64,000 bases of DNA from NCBI GenBank assembly GCA_017645305.1, contig JAGCPD010000010.1, positions 62,001 through 126,000 on the forward strand, given 5' to 3'. Positions 52,821 to 62,268 of this stretch are shown piece after piece. Each line of letters begins with the position of its first letter. Positions within the stretch are counted from its first letter, which is position 1. The stretch comes from Bacteroidaceae bacterium (GTDB taxonomy: Bacteria > Bacteroidota > Bacteroidia > Bacteroidales > Bacteroidaceae). Under the pieces are notes generated by a model. That model saw nothing but the letters and a program-made list of their open reading frames with translations, made no database searches and was not told the origin of the DNA. A program made the position numbers and the translations under genes.

Positions 52821-55676
52821 TTACTGTTTTAATATCTTCTTTCCATTTACAATGTATATTCCTTTTGTCTGCATGGCGGCAACACGCCTTCCGGAAAGGT
52901 CGAAAATCACATCCTTACTGTCTTCCCCTTCTTCTGCCGGTAAGGCTATTATGCGATCAATTACATCCTGAGGACAAATATATGTAATATCCTTGGCTGG
53001 CATTGAATAGTATCTGGTTCCCTGCCACTCTTCATCTGTCACCACAAGCTCGTCAGAGAAATAGGTGTATGCTGGAATAGAGTCTTCGTAAGCCACCTCT
53101 TGCTGATGAACTATTTTGTTGCCAACGCAATAATTTACCTTATAAGTATTTGCCTTGTATCTTCCACGTACTGTGACATTGTCGGCAGGCATAGTGGTGG
53201 GTATATCTTCCCATCCCATGAATGTGTATCCGACGCGGGAAGGTGCCGAGTTCAATGCTTTGACCTCTGCAGCATAGGTATATCTGCTGCTACGGAAAAG
53301 TTGCGTACCTCCCTTCTCGCCTATTACCAAAACATACTTCAGGACATAGGAATTAATACTGAACTGTCCTGTTACGGTAATGTTGGATTTTGGCATAACA
53401 ACAGGCAAATTAGTCCACCCACTAAAGGTATAGCCTGTCTTGGTGGGCGTTAACTCAGGAATCGTGTCACCACAAGCTACCGTCACACTCTGGTATATGA
53501 CTCCATCGATTTTGTAGGTAATAGTGTAGTCGTTACCTTTGTATGTACCGTAAACTCTTACATCATGTCCCGGCATCGTTGCAGGAACCTCTCCCCAACC
53601 TTGGAAAGTATATCCGTCTATGCTGGCAGGGGCGCGGGTGTAAGGCGTAATGGACTGCCCGAATTTGTAGTCACGTGAAAAATATACGTAGTCTTTATAT
53701 CCGGCACCATTGAGAACATATTCAAGTTTATACGTACCAATCGTGAAAGTTCCCTTCACGGTAACATCGTTTGCCGGCATCTTCTGCGGCATTCCTGTCC
53801 ATCCGCTAAATACATATCCTTCCTTAACGGGAGCACTGAGTGGGGTAAGCTCCGTTCCATAAGCAACCTCAAAGGTCTTATATGTTACGCCATCCACCAT
53901 ATAAGTCAGGGTGTATATGTTTGCTTCATAAACGGCCGTTACGGTTAGGTTACCGGCAGGCATGGCAGAGGGCAAGCCGTCCCATCCTTTGAAAGAATAT
54001 CCTTCCTTCTCGGGAGGTGTTGGCGGTGTTATTGCCTGTCCGCACGGTACTTGCTGTTGCTGGTACAACTGACCGTCAACCATATACTGAAGCGTATAGA
54101 CAATGGGCGTAAAGCTTCCAGTTACGGTTACGTCGTTTCCCGGCATGGTTGCAGGTATGGTACTCCACCCGCTAAAGGTATATCCGTCGCGTACCGGATT
54201 TTCCAGCGGTGTTATAGCAGCACCGTATGTCAGCGTCTGCGTCTGATAGACTACTCCGTCTATGACATAGATTAGCTTGAAACTGGCTATGGTAAAAGAC
54301 CCTGTAACAGTAATGTCATGAGCGGGCATAGTGGCGGGCAAACCATTCCATCCACTAAAAGCATAACCCTCTTTTTTAACCTCTAAGGGTGTAAGGGCCG
54401 TACCATAAGGAACGGTAACAACCTGATATGTTACTCCGTCCAGCACATACGTAATATTATAATTATTGACGGTAAAGGAACCTGTTACCGTTATGTTCTG
54501 AGCTGGCATGGTGGAAGGTAAACCACTCCATCCGCTAAAGGTATAGCCCTCACGGGTTGGAGTTTCGGCATTTATCGCCTGCCCGGCCTTCAGCTGTTCC
54601 GTCTTATAGACTTTGCCGTCTATCGTATAAGTTATGGTATATGAACGGTTTGCCACAATCTCGTTATACGCAGCTTCCGTAATGACTGTCAACTCACTGG
54701 GACAGTCCTTCGAAACCGGCAAATACGAGGTATTTGAGCGTAAATAATACTTTCCGTCTATTAGATTCAGATATTGGGTATCCTTCACAAAACCTAACTT
54801 TCCCTTGCTGGTTACGCCAAGCACACGCATGGTGCTTGAGTTGTATGCCACAATGGAATAAGGCGAGATTTTCCTTCGCTCATAGTTACAGAAAAAGGTT
54901 CCGGACAGACAATTGTCGGAAAGAGGAGAATCAGAAGTGTCTATCAGGTCGAGACGGTTGTTTGTCGGAGCATTAGACGAACACTCTATAAGCACCGGAG
55001 TACGTGCAGGAACCACTCCTGTAATCTCGGACAATACGGCATATCCTAACTCTACGTCATACTTCCCTATCTTATATATTTTTATTCCACCAGAGTTGGC
55101 CTTATAAGGGAAAGCCGTATATAGCGGATAATAGTATTTCCCCTCGACAGAAAAAAGAGGGGTAATACCGAAATAGTTATCGTTGCTACTATTAACAGGA
55201 TGAATGAGCCAATTCCTATAAGGAGAACTTCTGTTGGTGCCGACAACACCGTTATCAAAGTCCATGTTGGTCTCTTCATCATCCAAATATTTGGTTATAC
55301 CTGCCTCTGTGGCACTTACCGTGTATGTTCCCTTGAAAGCGGCCGGGGTATTGACAGTATGTAGGTCAACGTATCTGCTTACAATCTGGTAAATACCTAT
55401 ACCCTGACCTTGGATATCAATCTGTGAACCGCATCTCTTAATATAGAGAATACTGGCAGGGTCTGAGATTGTCTTTTCCTGGCCCTTATATAACTGCAGG
55501 GCACCAAAATCACCCACATCGCGATTCATATCATAGGAACCGGTATAATCTGTAAGATAAAGGTAACGCTTGGTTCCAAAATTCTGAACACGATAGAATC
55601 CATCAGTCGTAAACTGAGCCGACACTTTACATATCAGCACAGTTATCAGCATCAACAAAAAAGACAGTCTTCTCAT
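52821..55676 (-). CDS. Large surface protein with InlB B-repeats and a C-terminal T9SS-like tail
   Basis: 951 residues with a signal peptide (MRRLSFLLMLITVLICKVSA). Residues ~25-340 are a non-repeated N-terminal part. From ~345 to ~890 come eight InlB/Listeria-Bacteroides B-repeats (PF09479 type) of 58-67 residues, each with an EGYTFSGWSGLPSTMPA-like core, and a ninth degenerate one. The C-terminus, DVIFDLSGRRVAAMQTKGIY plus VNGKKILKQ, matches the Prevotella-type tail of T9SS cargo. It is likely a secreted surface adhesin-like protein. It is in line with ompA, the coiled-coil lipoprotein and the barrel. Confidence 0.82.
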   Translation of the reverse strand: MRRLSFLLMLITVLICKVSAQFTTDGFYRVQNFGTKRYLYLTDYTGSYDMNRDVGDFGALQLYKGQEKTISDPASILYIKRCGSQIDIQGQGIGIYQIVSRYVDLHTVNTPAAFKGTYTVSATEAGITKYLDDEETNMDFDNGVVGTNRSSPYRNWLIHPVNSSNDNYFGITPLFSVEGKYYYPLYTAFPYKANSGGIKIYKIGKYDVELGYAVLSEITGVVPARTPVLIECSSNAPTNNRLDLIDTSDSPLSDNCLSGTFFCNYERRKISPYSIVAYNSSTMRVLGVTSKGKLGFVKDTQYLNLIDGKYYLRSNTSYLPVSKDCPSELTVITEAAYNEIVANRSYTITYTIDGKVYKTEQLKAGQAINAETPTREGYTFSGWSGLPSTMPAQNITVTGSFTVNNYNITYVLDGVTYQVVTVPYGTALTPLEVKKEGYAFSGWNGLPATMPAHDITVTGSFTIASFKLIYVIDGVVYQTQTLTYGAAITPLENPVRDGYTFSGWSTIPATMPGNDVTVTGSFTPIVYTLQYMVDGQLYQQQQVPCGQAITPPTPPEKEGYSFKGWDGLPSAMPAGNLTVTAVYEANIYTLTYMVDGVTYKTFEVAYGTELTPLSAPVKEGYVFSGWTGMPQKMPANDVTVKGTFTIGTYKLEYVLNGAGYKDYVYFSRDYKFGQSITPYTRAPASIDGYTFQGWGEVPATMPGHDVRVYGTYKGNDYTITYKIDGVIYQSVTVACGDTIPELTPTKTGYTFSGWTNLPVVMPKSNITVTGQFSINSYVLKYVLVIGEKGGTQLFRSSRYTYAAEVKALNSAPSRVGYTFMGWEDIPTTMPADNVTVRGRYKANTYKVNYCVGNKIVHQQEVAYEDSIPAYTYFSDELVVTDEEWQGTRYYSMPAKDITYICPQDVIDRIIALPAEEGEDSKDVIFDLSGRRVAAMQTKGIYIVNGKKILKQ

Positions 55677-55692
55677 ATATACATATAAAGGT

Positions 55693-55739
55693 AACCATCC
55701 TTGCTCGTAGCATTATTGAACTATCGAGCAAGGACGGTT
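55693..55739 (-). promoter_or_regulatory. Strong stem-loop between ompA and the InlB-repeat gene
   Basis: TCCTTGCTCG (55698-55707) and CGAGCAAGGA (55725-55734) pair exactly; AACC and GGTT extend the stem across one mismatch. The ~17-base loop is A/T-rich. There is no clear T-run on the minus strand, so it may be an attenuator or an RNA processing/stability site rather than a plain terminator. Confidence 0.6.
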
Positions 55740-55763
55740 TCTCCTCAATTATCTATTAACCAA

Positions 55764-56921
55764 TTACTCGGCAATACAAATACTAACACGGTTCAAATCA
55801 TTCTGCTCGAAAGGCTGAACAGTATCACCCTTGGAATCCACGGTAATACGACTGGAAGCAATTCCAAACTTATTGGTAAGGAGATCTGCTACAATCTGTG
55901 AACGCTTCTTAGCAAGCTTCTCATTAATTCTGGCATTACCCGTACCCTTGTCTGCATAACCGGTGATGACAACCTTAGCCTCGGGATACTTGTTCAGATA
56001 TGCTGCGATATCCTCTACCTTAGGCATCTCTGCACGGGAAACAGTAGTGTTACTGATGGTAAAGAAAATATCCTTGCGCAGAGCCTCACGCTTGGTAACT
56101 TCCCTGTCGCGATATACAATCTTCTCGACGGGCTTCTCCACAATCTTCTCCACAATCTTCTCCACAATCTTCTCGTGGCAGCAAGATTTCTTCTCGACCT
56201 TCTTGGTTATCTTGCCCAGTCTTACCTTTACACCGGCAAGTGCATTGAAGTACCAGTCCAAATCAGAAGCCTTCTTGGAATTATAGATGTCGCCTGTTGC
56301 ATTGGCATTGAACTCAACGCCCAAAGAAACACGCTTAGAAACGCGGAAGTCTGCGTAAGCACCTACGCGCCCAACCAAACGGGTAACAGTTCCGTCCCAT
56401 AAATTATCCAGATACATAACATCACCAGGCTGCACGTTATAGGCTGTTCCAAGCTCGTTTCTAATCTGCTGGGAGGCAACTATCGCCTCGTCGTTATTGA
56501 AGGCTATATTAGCACCTATACCTGCCAACAAACCGGCATTAAATACTCTGTCTGGCTTATAACCGGCAATCAGGTTTACCAAGTCGAAAGTCACATCCAC
56601 TGTAGGAGCGATGTAATTGAACTTCCACTTGTAGGTGTTGCCAGACTCACGAAGAGTTGATCCGCCCTTGCTCTGCCAAGCATTGATGGCCAGACGCAGA
56701 CCCCATACCGGAGTAAACTGATAACCACCGGCAACCTGAATGTTAGGACTTATCAAATCACCAAACTTAATTTCACCCAAGGTGTACTGAGCACCTATCT
56801 GACCCTGTACAAACCAATGATGGTTGAAGGTGTCAACGGTCACCGTCTCCGGTGTCTGCGCAGATGCACTCATGCACCCGGCAGACATCAATACGGTATA
56901 TAATAATTTCCTGAACTTCAT
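55764..56921 (-). CDS. OmpA-family outer-membrane protein
   Basis: 385 residues. Signal peptide, eight-stranded-type barrel (~25-230), then a linker with tandem EKIVEKIVEKIVEKPVEK and a C-terminal OmpA domain (~285-385) holding the peptidoglycan-binding core VVITGYADKGTGNARINEKL and KKRSQIVADLL. It links the outer membrane to peptidoglycan. The linker is encoded by a nearly perfect 12-bp repeat (~56130-56175), a likely site of length variation. It follows the coiled-coil lipoprotein gene by 33 bp. Confidence 0.92.
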   Translation of the reverse strand: MKFRKLLYTVLMSAGCMSASAQTPETVTVDTFNHHWFVQGQIGAQYTLGEIKFGDLISPNIQVAGGYQFTPVWGLRLAINAWQSKGGSTLRESGNTYKWKFNYIAPTVDVTFDLVNLIAGYKPDRVFNAGLLAGIGANIAFNNDEAIVASQQIRNELGTAYNVQPGDVMYLDNLWDGTVTRLVGRVGAYADFRVSKRVSLGVEFNANATGDIYNSKKASDLDWYFNALAGVKVRLGKITKKVEKKSCCHEKIVEKIVEKIVEKPVEKIVYRDREVTKREALRKDIFFTISNTTVSRAEMPKVEDIAAYLNKYPEAKVVITGYADKGTGNARINEKLAKKRSQIVADLLTNKFGIASSRITVDSKGDTVQPFEQNDLNRVSICIAE

Positions 56922-56954
56922 TTTGAATCAATTTTTAGAGTCCTAAATAATTCT

Positions 56955-59900
56955 TTATTTCTTAACCAGAATGTAGTACTTTCTGGTGGTCATCTTACCA
57001 TGGAAGTCAAGAGCAGAGTATGCAACCTCGTAAGTAAAGCCAGGCGTAAAGTTAACGAATGCACGGCGCTGTTCGCCAGAGAGAACCGTATTCATGGTTT
57101 CATCTGATGCGTTAGCATTCTGTAAAGCCTGAACGCACTGAGGATCGCCCTTCTGTGCAGATGCATTACCATTAAATACGTTTGTAACGGCCACATGCTT
57201 TTTGGCAATAGGTACTGCCAACTCTATCGTCCAGGTAGTAGGAACGAGGGTAAGTTTCTTGCCCAGTATGGTCGGCTGGCTCTTTGCCTCGCTCAGCATC
57301 TTGGCACCCGTACCGTCGCTGGCAATCAGGACAGGCTGCAAACGAGAGTTTATAGAATTAACGAAGTTTACCATCTTGGTATTAATCTTATCTATATAGT
57401 CAACAACCTTATCCATATATTTGTCAATCTGGCCGTTGATTTTATCCTCGTAGCTGTTAATCTTATCCAAAGCGTTATTAACCTCAGATATAATATCACG
57501 TATGTCTGTAAGCAAACCGCTGTTGATGTCGCCAAGAGCATCCTGAGCTACACCCCATAGGTCAATGGCAGACTTACGCATATCATATTTGAACACAAGG
57601 TTGAAAGTCTTTTGGTCAGTGCCATTGTCACCGAAATAAAGTGTCTTTGTGAAGTCGAACGTAGCAGGGAATGTCTGATCAACGCTAACTTTAACTGTCT
57701 GATCCTTCTTGTATTCAATGTGTGCAACAGCCTGACCGTCAAGCGTGATAGTACCACCTTGAATTGAAGCATCTGCATGTACATCTATATCATCAAGATC
57801 AACATAAGCGTTACCGATAGTAGTACCACCGTTATCCTTTACAGGAACCACCAACGTAGCCTTACCATCACCAGTCTTTACATCGGTTTCAACTACAATG
57901 GTTGGAGTTTGTACCAATACGTTAGACAAGTCAATAGCTACCTCCTGATCAATCTCAATAGGAACGGTAACATCCTGACTGAACTTAACGGGAACATTAA
58001 CTGTCTCGTGCAAATCCAGTGTATAGGAGAGACCATCCATTACGAAGGTGGTATCCATGTGCAGGACAAACTCTTCCAGAAGATCGTCTGTAAGGTCGGG
58101 AACACTAATATCCTTAATCTGAAGGTTGACAACCTTCTTAACCAAGGCAGAACTGTTAAGTTCCTTAAATACTACATGCACTTTACTGTGCGCTGTGCTG
58201 GAAAGGCTATCCAAGAATGCCATTACACGCTCGTAACCTGGTACAGTTTTATAGTCGGCATCTTTCAGCGTTGTCAGAGAAAGAGGCTTAACGGCTGTTG
58301 CTGCCAGATTGTAGTTAGAATATACGGCATGTTTTGTCTTTGCAGCATCTGCATCTTCCCACTCGCACTTCACTGCGTTGGCATCAATTCTAAGTCCCTT
58401 AATTACATCGACCATATCGTTTGCAATCTTTGTGAGACTTGCAGAAGTACGCTTATTAACGATTTCCCGTATGGCATCCTTTATCTTATCGGTGTTGAAG
58501 TTAATCTTCTGAACCTTCTTTATATCGTCAGCAGCTAAGTTGGCATTACACTCGTAGAAGCCATTGTCGGCTGCACGTGAGAAGCCCAACTGCAATGTCT
58601 CATAGCTACGTTTCAGTTCACCCAGCTTGATATAAGATTCTTGATCCTGGCTGTTTACAAGGCTCAACTGCAACTTCGTAAAGTCAACCGTGTTGGGGTT
58701 AACCGTCAGGAACAACCGTCCTGCGTTGTGTTCCTCGTTCTGCAAAATATAGTCACCTCCTTTGAAGATAGGCTCGCTTTCGCCGCCAATCATTTGCATA
58801 TCCTTGCTTGTCAGGACATGTTTTTCATCCACATAGTTAGCGGTACTTGCTGTTGGGAAGTAAATGTCGCCCTTTGCTTCGCCGAAATAAGTAAGCAGTA
58901 CATTAGACTGAACACCTGCAGGCAGATTGAATGTACCGTATGCGGGATTATAGGTTCCCTGTACAATAATGCCGGTTACCAGACGCTTCAGACTTTCTTT
59001 TAAAGTATCAATCGCACCAAAGAGTTGCTCAATATTGTCTTCGTTCTTCTTAACACGCTCTGCCAGATTGGAGAGATCGGATCTCAGTGTATCAATTTCT
59101 GCGCGGAAGATGTTTGCAACACTGTCTAATGTGTCTTTTACCTGACCAATCATAAGGGTATTCTCAGTAATACGATTGTCCAGTTTGCCAATTGAATCTT
59201 TTATCCAGCGGTCAGTACTCTCCAGTTCTGCGATTCTTGTCAATGCGTTAATAAGAGAATCCTTGAATTCCTTCATATCATCACGAATGGCAGCAACGCT
59301 GTCCTTCAAATCCTCACGAATATTAAAGTCCTCGAGTGAAAGTGCAGCAACACTGTCCCTTAATTCCTGACGCAATGCCTCAATGTCGATGTTTATTGCG
59401 TTAAGGTCAGCTCTTACCAAGGCAATCTCCAAATCAGTATATTGCTTTGCTTTCTCCAAGTTTGCATCAGCATACAAATACAACTTGGTAATTTCGGGCT
59501 TCAAGTTCTCAATTTCTGTGCCCAGACTGTCTGTCACCTGAACAAGTGAATCTATTTTGCCTTCCAGACCGGGAATTGTTATATTATTCAGGTCATCGAT
59601 AGCAGCCTTGTTCTGATTAACCAACGTATCCAGCTTCTCAATAGCCTGCTTGTTTGCATCTATCATAACAAATGCACTGTCAGCTATCTGATAAATTGCC
59701 TTCAGCGAATCGCTTATATAAATGAAACGATTGTCAATATTGGTAATCTGGTTGGTAATTGTCTGAATCTTTTCCCAGTTAGCCTTCGACAAAGTATCTG
59801 CCCTGTTAGCGATTGTCTCCAAATTCCTGGCAAGCTCTAATGCAGCAGCAGCGCTATCCCCAGCAGCCTGTGCGGCTGTTGACGCATTCTTTGCTGCCTC

Positions 59901-60524
59901 TGCAGCCTGCTTTAGCGAGTCTCTGACAGCAGGAAGAATGCCTTCAATTGATTCCAAACGAGTGGTAGCACTGTTTATCCAGTTGAAAACGCGAATCATC
60001 TGCTTCTCCAAACTGTCAACTCTGGAAAGGTCACATTCGCATCCAGAACCGGGATTTATGGCACTAATTTCATTCCTCAACACAGCCATGGCAGAATCCA
60101 ACTGTGTCATGGTAATACCCGTATAGGTATAATAGTTGTTGATGGTGGTAACATTATTCTTGATGTAATCAATCAAGTCCTTCATGTTGTTCAACTGGAC
60201 ATCACCAATCTCTGCGCCCTGAAGAGCATCTTGCGTTTCCTTCATAAACGCATTCAATGCATTGATGGCATCTGTCCAATCTGTACAAGTACATGGATCG
60301 GGAATCTTACCCTCAATCTCATTCTGTAACTGGTTAAGCAGACTCTGCAATGTTGTCATGTCAACGTAATTCTTGTCCAGAATTTCCTGAAGAGTTGTTT
60401 TCCCGTCAATCTGGGCTTTCAGTTCGTTGTACCAATCCCCATTCGTATCCTTACATGACACGAACATTCCTAAAGAGACCGTTATGGTCGCCATCAGGAG
60501 AATTTGAAATAATTTTCTTTTCAT
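56955..60524 (-). CDS. Giant coiled-coil lipoprotein of unknown function
   Basis: 1189 residues from the ATG at 60522-60524, which gives the SPII signal MKRKLFQILLMATITVSLGM-FVSC; the longer frame to 60608 is upstream DNA. Residues ~50-560 are mostly heptad coiled coil (for example LEKQMIRVFNWINSATTRLE, LVNQNKAAIDDLNNITI). The rest is beta-rich with Val/Asp/Thr strands and a short helical bundle (~1010-1080). It is probably a long surface or periplasm-spanning fibre or tether. It heads the four-gene surface cluster, divergent from tyrS. Family not recognised. Confidence 0.75.
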   Translation of the reverse strand: MKRKLFQILLMATITVSLGMFVSCKDTNGDWYNELKAQIDGKTTLQEILDKNYVDMTTLQSLLNQLQNEIEGKIPDPCTCTDWTDAINALNAFMKETQDALQGAEIGDVQLNNMKDLIDYIKNNVTTINNYYTYTGITMTQLDSAMAVLRNEISAINPGSGCECDLSRVDSLEKQMIRVFNWINSATTRLESIEGILPAVRDSLKQAAEAAKNASTAAQAAGDSAAAALELARNLETIANRADTLSKANWEKIQTITNQITNIDNRFIYISDSLKAIYQIADSAFVMIDANKQAIEKLDTLVNQNKAAIDDLNNITIPGLEGKIDSLVQVTDSLGTEIENLKPEITKLYLYADANLEKAKQYTDLEIALVRADLNAINIDIEALRQELRDSVAALSLEDFNIREDLKDSVAAIRDDMKEFKDSLINALTRIAELESTDRWIKDSIGKLDNRITENTLMIGQVKDTLDSVANIFRAEIDTLRSDLSNLAERVKKNEDNIEQLFGAIDTLKESLKRLVTGIIVQGTYNPAYGTFNLPAGVQSNVLLTYFGEAKGDIYFPTASTANYVDEKHVLTSKDMQMIGGESEPIFKGGDYILQNEEHNAGRLFLTVNPNTVDFTKLQLSLVNSQDQESYIKLGELKRSYETLQLGFSRAADNGFYECNANLAADDIKKVQKINFNTDKIKDAIREIVNKRTSASLTKIANDMVDVIKGLRIDANAVKCEWEDADAAKTKHAVYSNYNLAATAVKPLSLTTLKDADYKTVPGYERVMAFLDSLSSTAHSKVHVVFKELNSSALVKKVVNLQIKDISVPDLTDDLLEEFVLHMDTTFVMDGLSYTLDLHETVNVPVKFSQDVTVPIEIDQEVAIDLSNVLVQTPTIVVETDVKTGDGKATLVVPVKDNGGTTIGNAYVDLDDIDVHADASIQGGTITLDGQAVAHIEYKKDQTVKVSVDQTFPATFDFTKTLYFGDNGTDQKTFNLVFKYDMRKSAIDLWGVAQDALGDINSGLLTDIRDIISEVNNALDKINSYEDKINGQIDKYMDKVVDYIDKINTKMVNFVNSINSRLQPVLIASDGTGAKMLSEAKSQPTILGKKLTLVPTTWTIELAVPIAKKHVAVTNVFNGNASAQKGDPQCVQALQNANASDETMNTVLSGEQRRAFVNFTPGFTYEVAYSALDFHGKMTTRKYYILVKK

Positions 60525-60693
60525 AACAGTTTTATATCGATATATTATTTTATGTTTCTTAACTTTTTTACACAATACACCCTTTGTATTGGGGCTAATC
60601 ATTAGCAAAAGTATAACTATATTGTGAAATAGAGATATTTTCCCTCTTGCGTTTAAGAATATTTAACACTTATATGCGTTTTCACCCTTAAAA

Positions 60694-60725
60694 TTTGGCT
60701 ATTCAAAAGATAAAGTGTACCTTTG
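60694..60725 (+). promoter_or_regulatory. Canonical tyrS promoter
   Basis: TTTG (60694-60697), 20 bp, TACCTTTG (60718-60725), 26 bp before the ATG. One of the two best matches to the Bacteroidetes consensus in the window. Confidence 0.8.
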
Positions 60726-60750
60726 CAAGTCAAAAAAAGATATTATCCGT

Positions 60751-62052
60751 ATGAATTTTGTAGAGGAACTTAAATGGAGGGGCATGATACACCAAATGAT
60801 GCCCGGAACAGAAGAACTTTTTGAGAAGGAAACAGTTACCGCATATGTAGGAATTGACCCTACTGCAGACAGCCTGCATATTGGTCACCTTTGTGGTGTG
60901 ATGATGCTTCGGCACCTTCAGCAAGCCGGGCATAAGCCTTTGGCTCTTGTGGGCGGAGCTACCGGTATGATAGGCGATCCCAGCGGAAAAAGCCAAGAAC
61001 GTAACTTGCTGAACGAAGATACCCTGCGCCACAATGTGGAATGTATTAAGGCCCAGCTGAGCCGCTTTCTTGACTTCAACAGCACAGCTCCTAACGCAGC
61101 AGAACTGGTCAATAACTATGACTGGATGAAGGACTTTACTTTTTTAGATTTTGCGCGTGAAATAGGAAAATGTATCACCGTCAATTACATGATGGCAAAA
61201 GATAGTGTAAAGCGTCGTTTAAACGGTGAGGCACAAGACGGTATGTCATTCACTGAATTCACCTATCAACTGCTACAAGGGTATGATTTCCTGCACCTCT
61301 ACGAAACGAAGAACTGCAAACTGCAAATGGGCGGTAGCGACCAGTGGGGCAACATCACCACAGGAACAGAGCTGATACGCCGCAAACTGGGTGCCGACAA
61401 CGAGGCTTACGCCCTGACCTGCCCCTTGATAACCAAGGCTGACGGCAAAAAATTCGGAAAGACCGAAAAAGGAAACATCTGGCTGGACCGTAACCGCACC
61501 AGCCCCTACACCTTCTACCAGTTCTGGCTGAACGTTGCGGACGAGGATGCCGAACGATACATTAAGATTTTCACTTCGTTAGACAAGGCTACCATTGACG
61601 CCTTAATAGAGGAGCATCGCCAAGACCCCGGCCGCCGCATCCTGCAAAAGCGTCTGGCAGAGGAAGTCACGGTTCTTGTACATAGCCGAGAGGATTACGA
61701 ACTGGCATTGGAAGCCAGCAATATCCTTTTTGGAAAAGCCACAAAAGAAAGTCTTATCAAACTTGACGAACAGACGCTTCTGGATGTATTCTCTGGCGTA
61801 CCACAGTTTGAAATAAGCCGTTCTCTGCTGGAAGGCGAGGGTGTGAAAGCTGTTGACCTCTTTGCAGAACATACACAGTGTTTTCCCAGCAAGGGTGAGA
61901 TGCGTAAACTTACGCAAGGCGGTGGTGTCAGCCTCAACAAAGAAAAGGTTACAGCTTCCGACCAGATGGTTACGGAAGCTGACCTCATTGACGACAAGTA
62001 CCTGCTTGTACAACAAGGTAAGAAAAAGTATTTTTTGCTCATAGCAAAGTAA
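60751..62052 (+). CDS. tyrS: Tyrosyl-tRNA synthetase TyrS
   Basis: 433 residues from the ATG at 60751 ([20 protein letters not shown]); the longer frame starts inside the promoter. HIGH motif SLHIGHLCG (~45), tyrosine-binding [12 protein letters not shown] (~194), KMSKS-type KFGKTE (~237), and a C-terminal S4 domain ([17 protein letters not shown], ~385-401). Monocistronic, followed by a heptamer array and tRNA-Gln. Confidence 0.96.
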   Translation: MNFVEELKWRGMIHQMMPGTEELFEKETVTAYVGIDPTADSLHIGHLCGVMMLRHLQQAGHKPLALVGGATGMIGDPSGKSQERNLLNEDTLRHNVECIKAQLSRFLDFNSTAPNAAELVNNYDWMKDFTFLDFAREIGKCITVNYMMAKDSVKRRLNGEAQDGMSFTEFTYQLLQGYDFLHLYETKNCKLQMGGSDQWGNITTGTELIRRKLGADNEAYALTCPLITKADGKKFGKTEKGNIWLDRNRTSPYTFYQFWLNVADEDAERYIKIFTSLDKATIDALIEEHRQDPGRRILQKRLAEEVTVLVHSREDYELALEASNILFGKATKESLIKLDEQTLLDVFSGVPQFEISRSLLEGEGVKAVDLFAEHTQCFPSKGEMRKLTQGGGVSLNKEKVTASDQMVTEADLIDDKYLLVQQGKKKYFLLIAK

Positions 62053-62082
62053 AAAAGTGAAGAGAAACGAATAATTTTTCTT

Positions 62083-62110
62083 TTTTCACTTTCTACTTTT
62101 CACTTTTTGT
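62083..62110 (+). repeat. 28-bp heptamer array (TTTTCAC word) before tRNA-Gln
   Basis: TTTTCAC, TTTCTAC, TTTTCAC, TTTTTGT. The -7 box of tRNA-Gln begins two bases after it. An inverted AAAAAAGTGAA lies just after the tyrS stop (62051-62062) and can pair with the array, which may also make it a terminator. Confidence 0.7.
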
Positions 62111-62112
62111 TG

Positions 62113-62120
62113 TACATTTG
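62113..62120 (+). promoter_or_regulatory. tRNA-Gln promoter -7 box
   Basis: TACATTTG, 32 bp before the tRNA. The -33 position falls within the heptamer array. Confidence 0.6.
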
Positions 62121-62152
62121 CACCCGCAATCTGAAAAAGATTGGGATAGGAT

Positions 62153-62223
62153 TGGGCTATGGTGTAATGGTAGCACAAGAGGTTTTGGTTCTCTTAGTCC
62201 TGGTTCGAACCCGGGTAGTCCAA
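62153..62223 (+). tRNA. tRNA-Gln (anticodon TTG)
   Basis: Acceptor TGGGCTA / TAGTCCA, anticodon stem AGAGG / TCTCT with loop TTTTGGT (TTG at 62185-62187), T arm CCTGG / CCGGG with TTCGAAC. It reads CAA (and CAG by wobble). Discriminator A; no CCA encoded. Confidence 0.95.
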
Positions 62224-62231
62224 CCCATAGC

Positions 62232-62264
62232 AAACGTGCCGGCTCAAAAAGAGTCGGCACGTTT
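62232..62264. terminator. Terminator between tRNA-Gln and the GH92 gene
   Basis: AAACGTGCCGGCTC (62232-62245), loop AAAAA, GAGTCGGCACGTTT (62251-62264): 14 bp with one G-T pair. It can end both the tRNA and the converging GH92 transcript. Confidence 0.85.
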
Positions 62265-62268
62265 GCCG

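Noticed and set aside
57777..58538. 253-codon plus-strand frame opposite the coiled-coil lipoprotein gene
   Set aside because: Same reason: antisense shadow of a repetitive gene, no start context, no motif.
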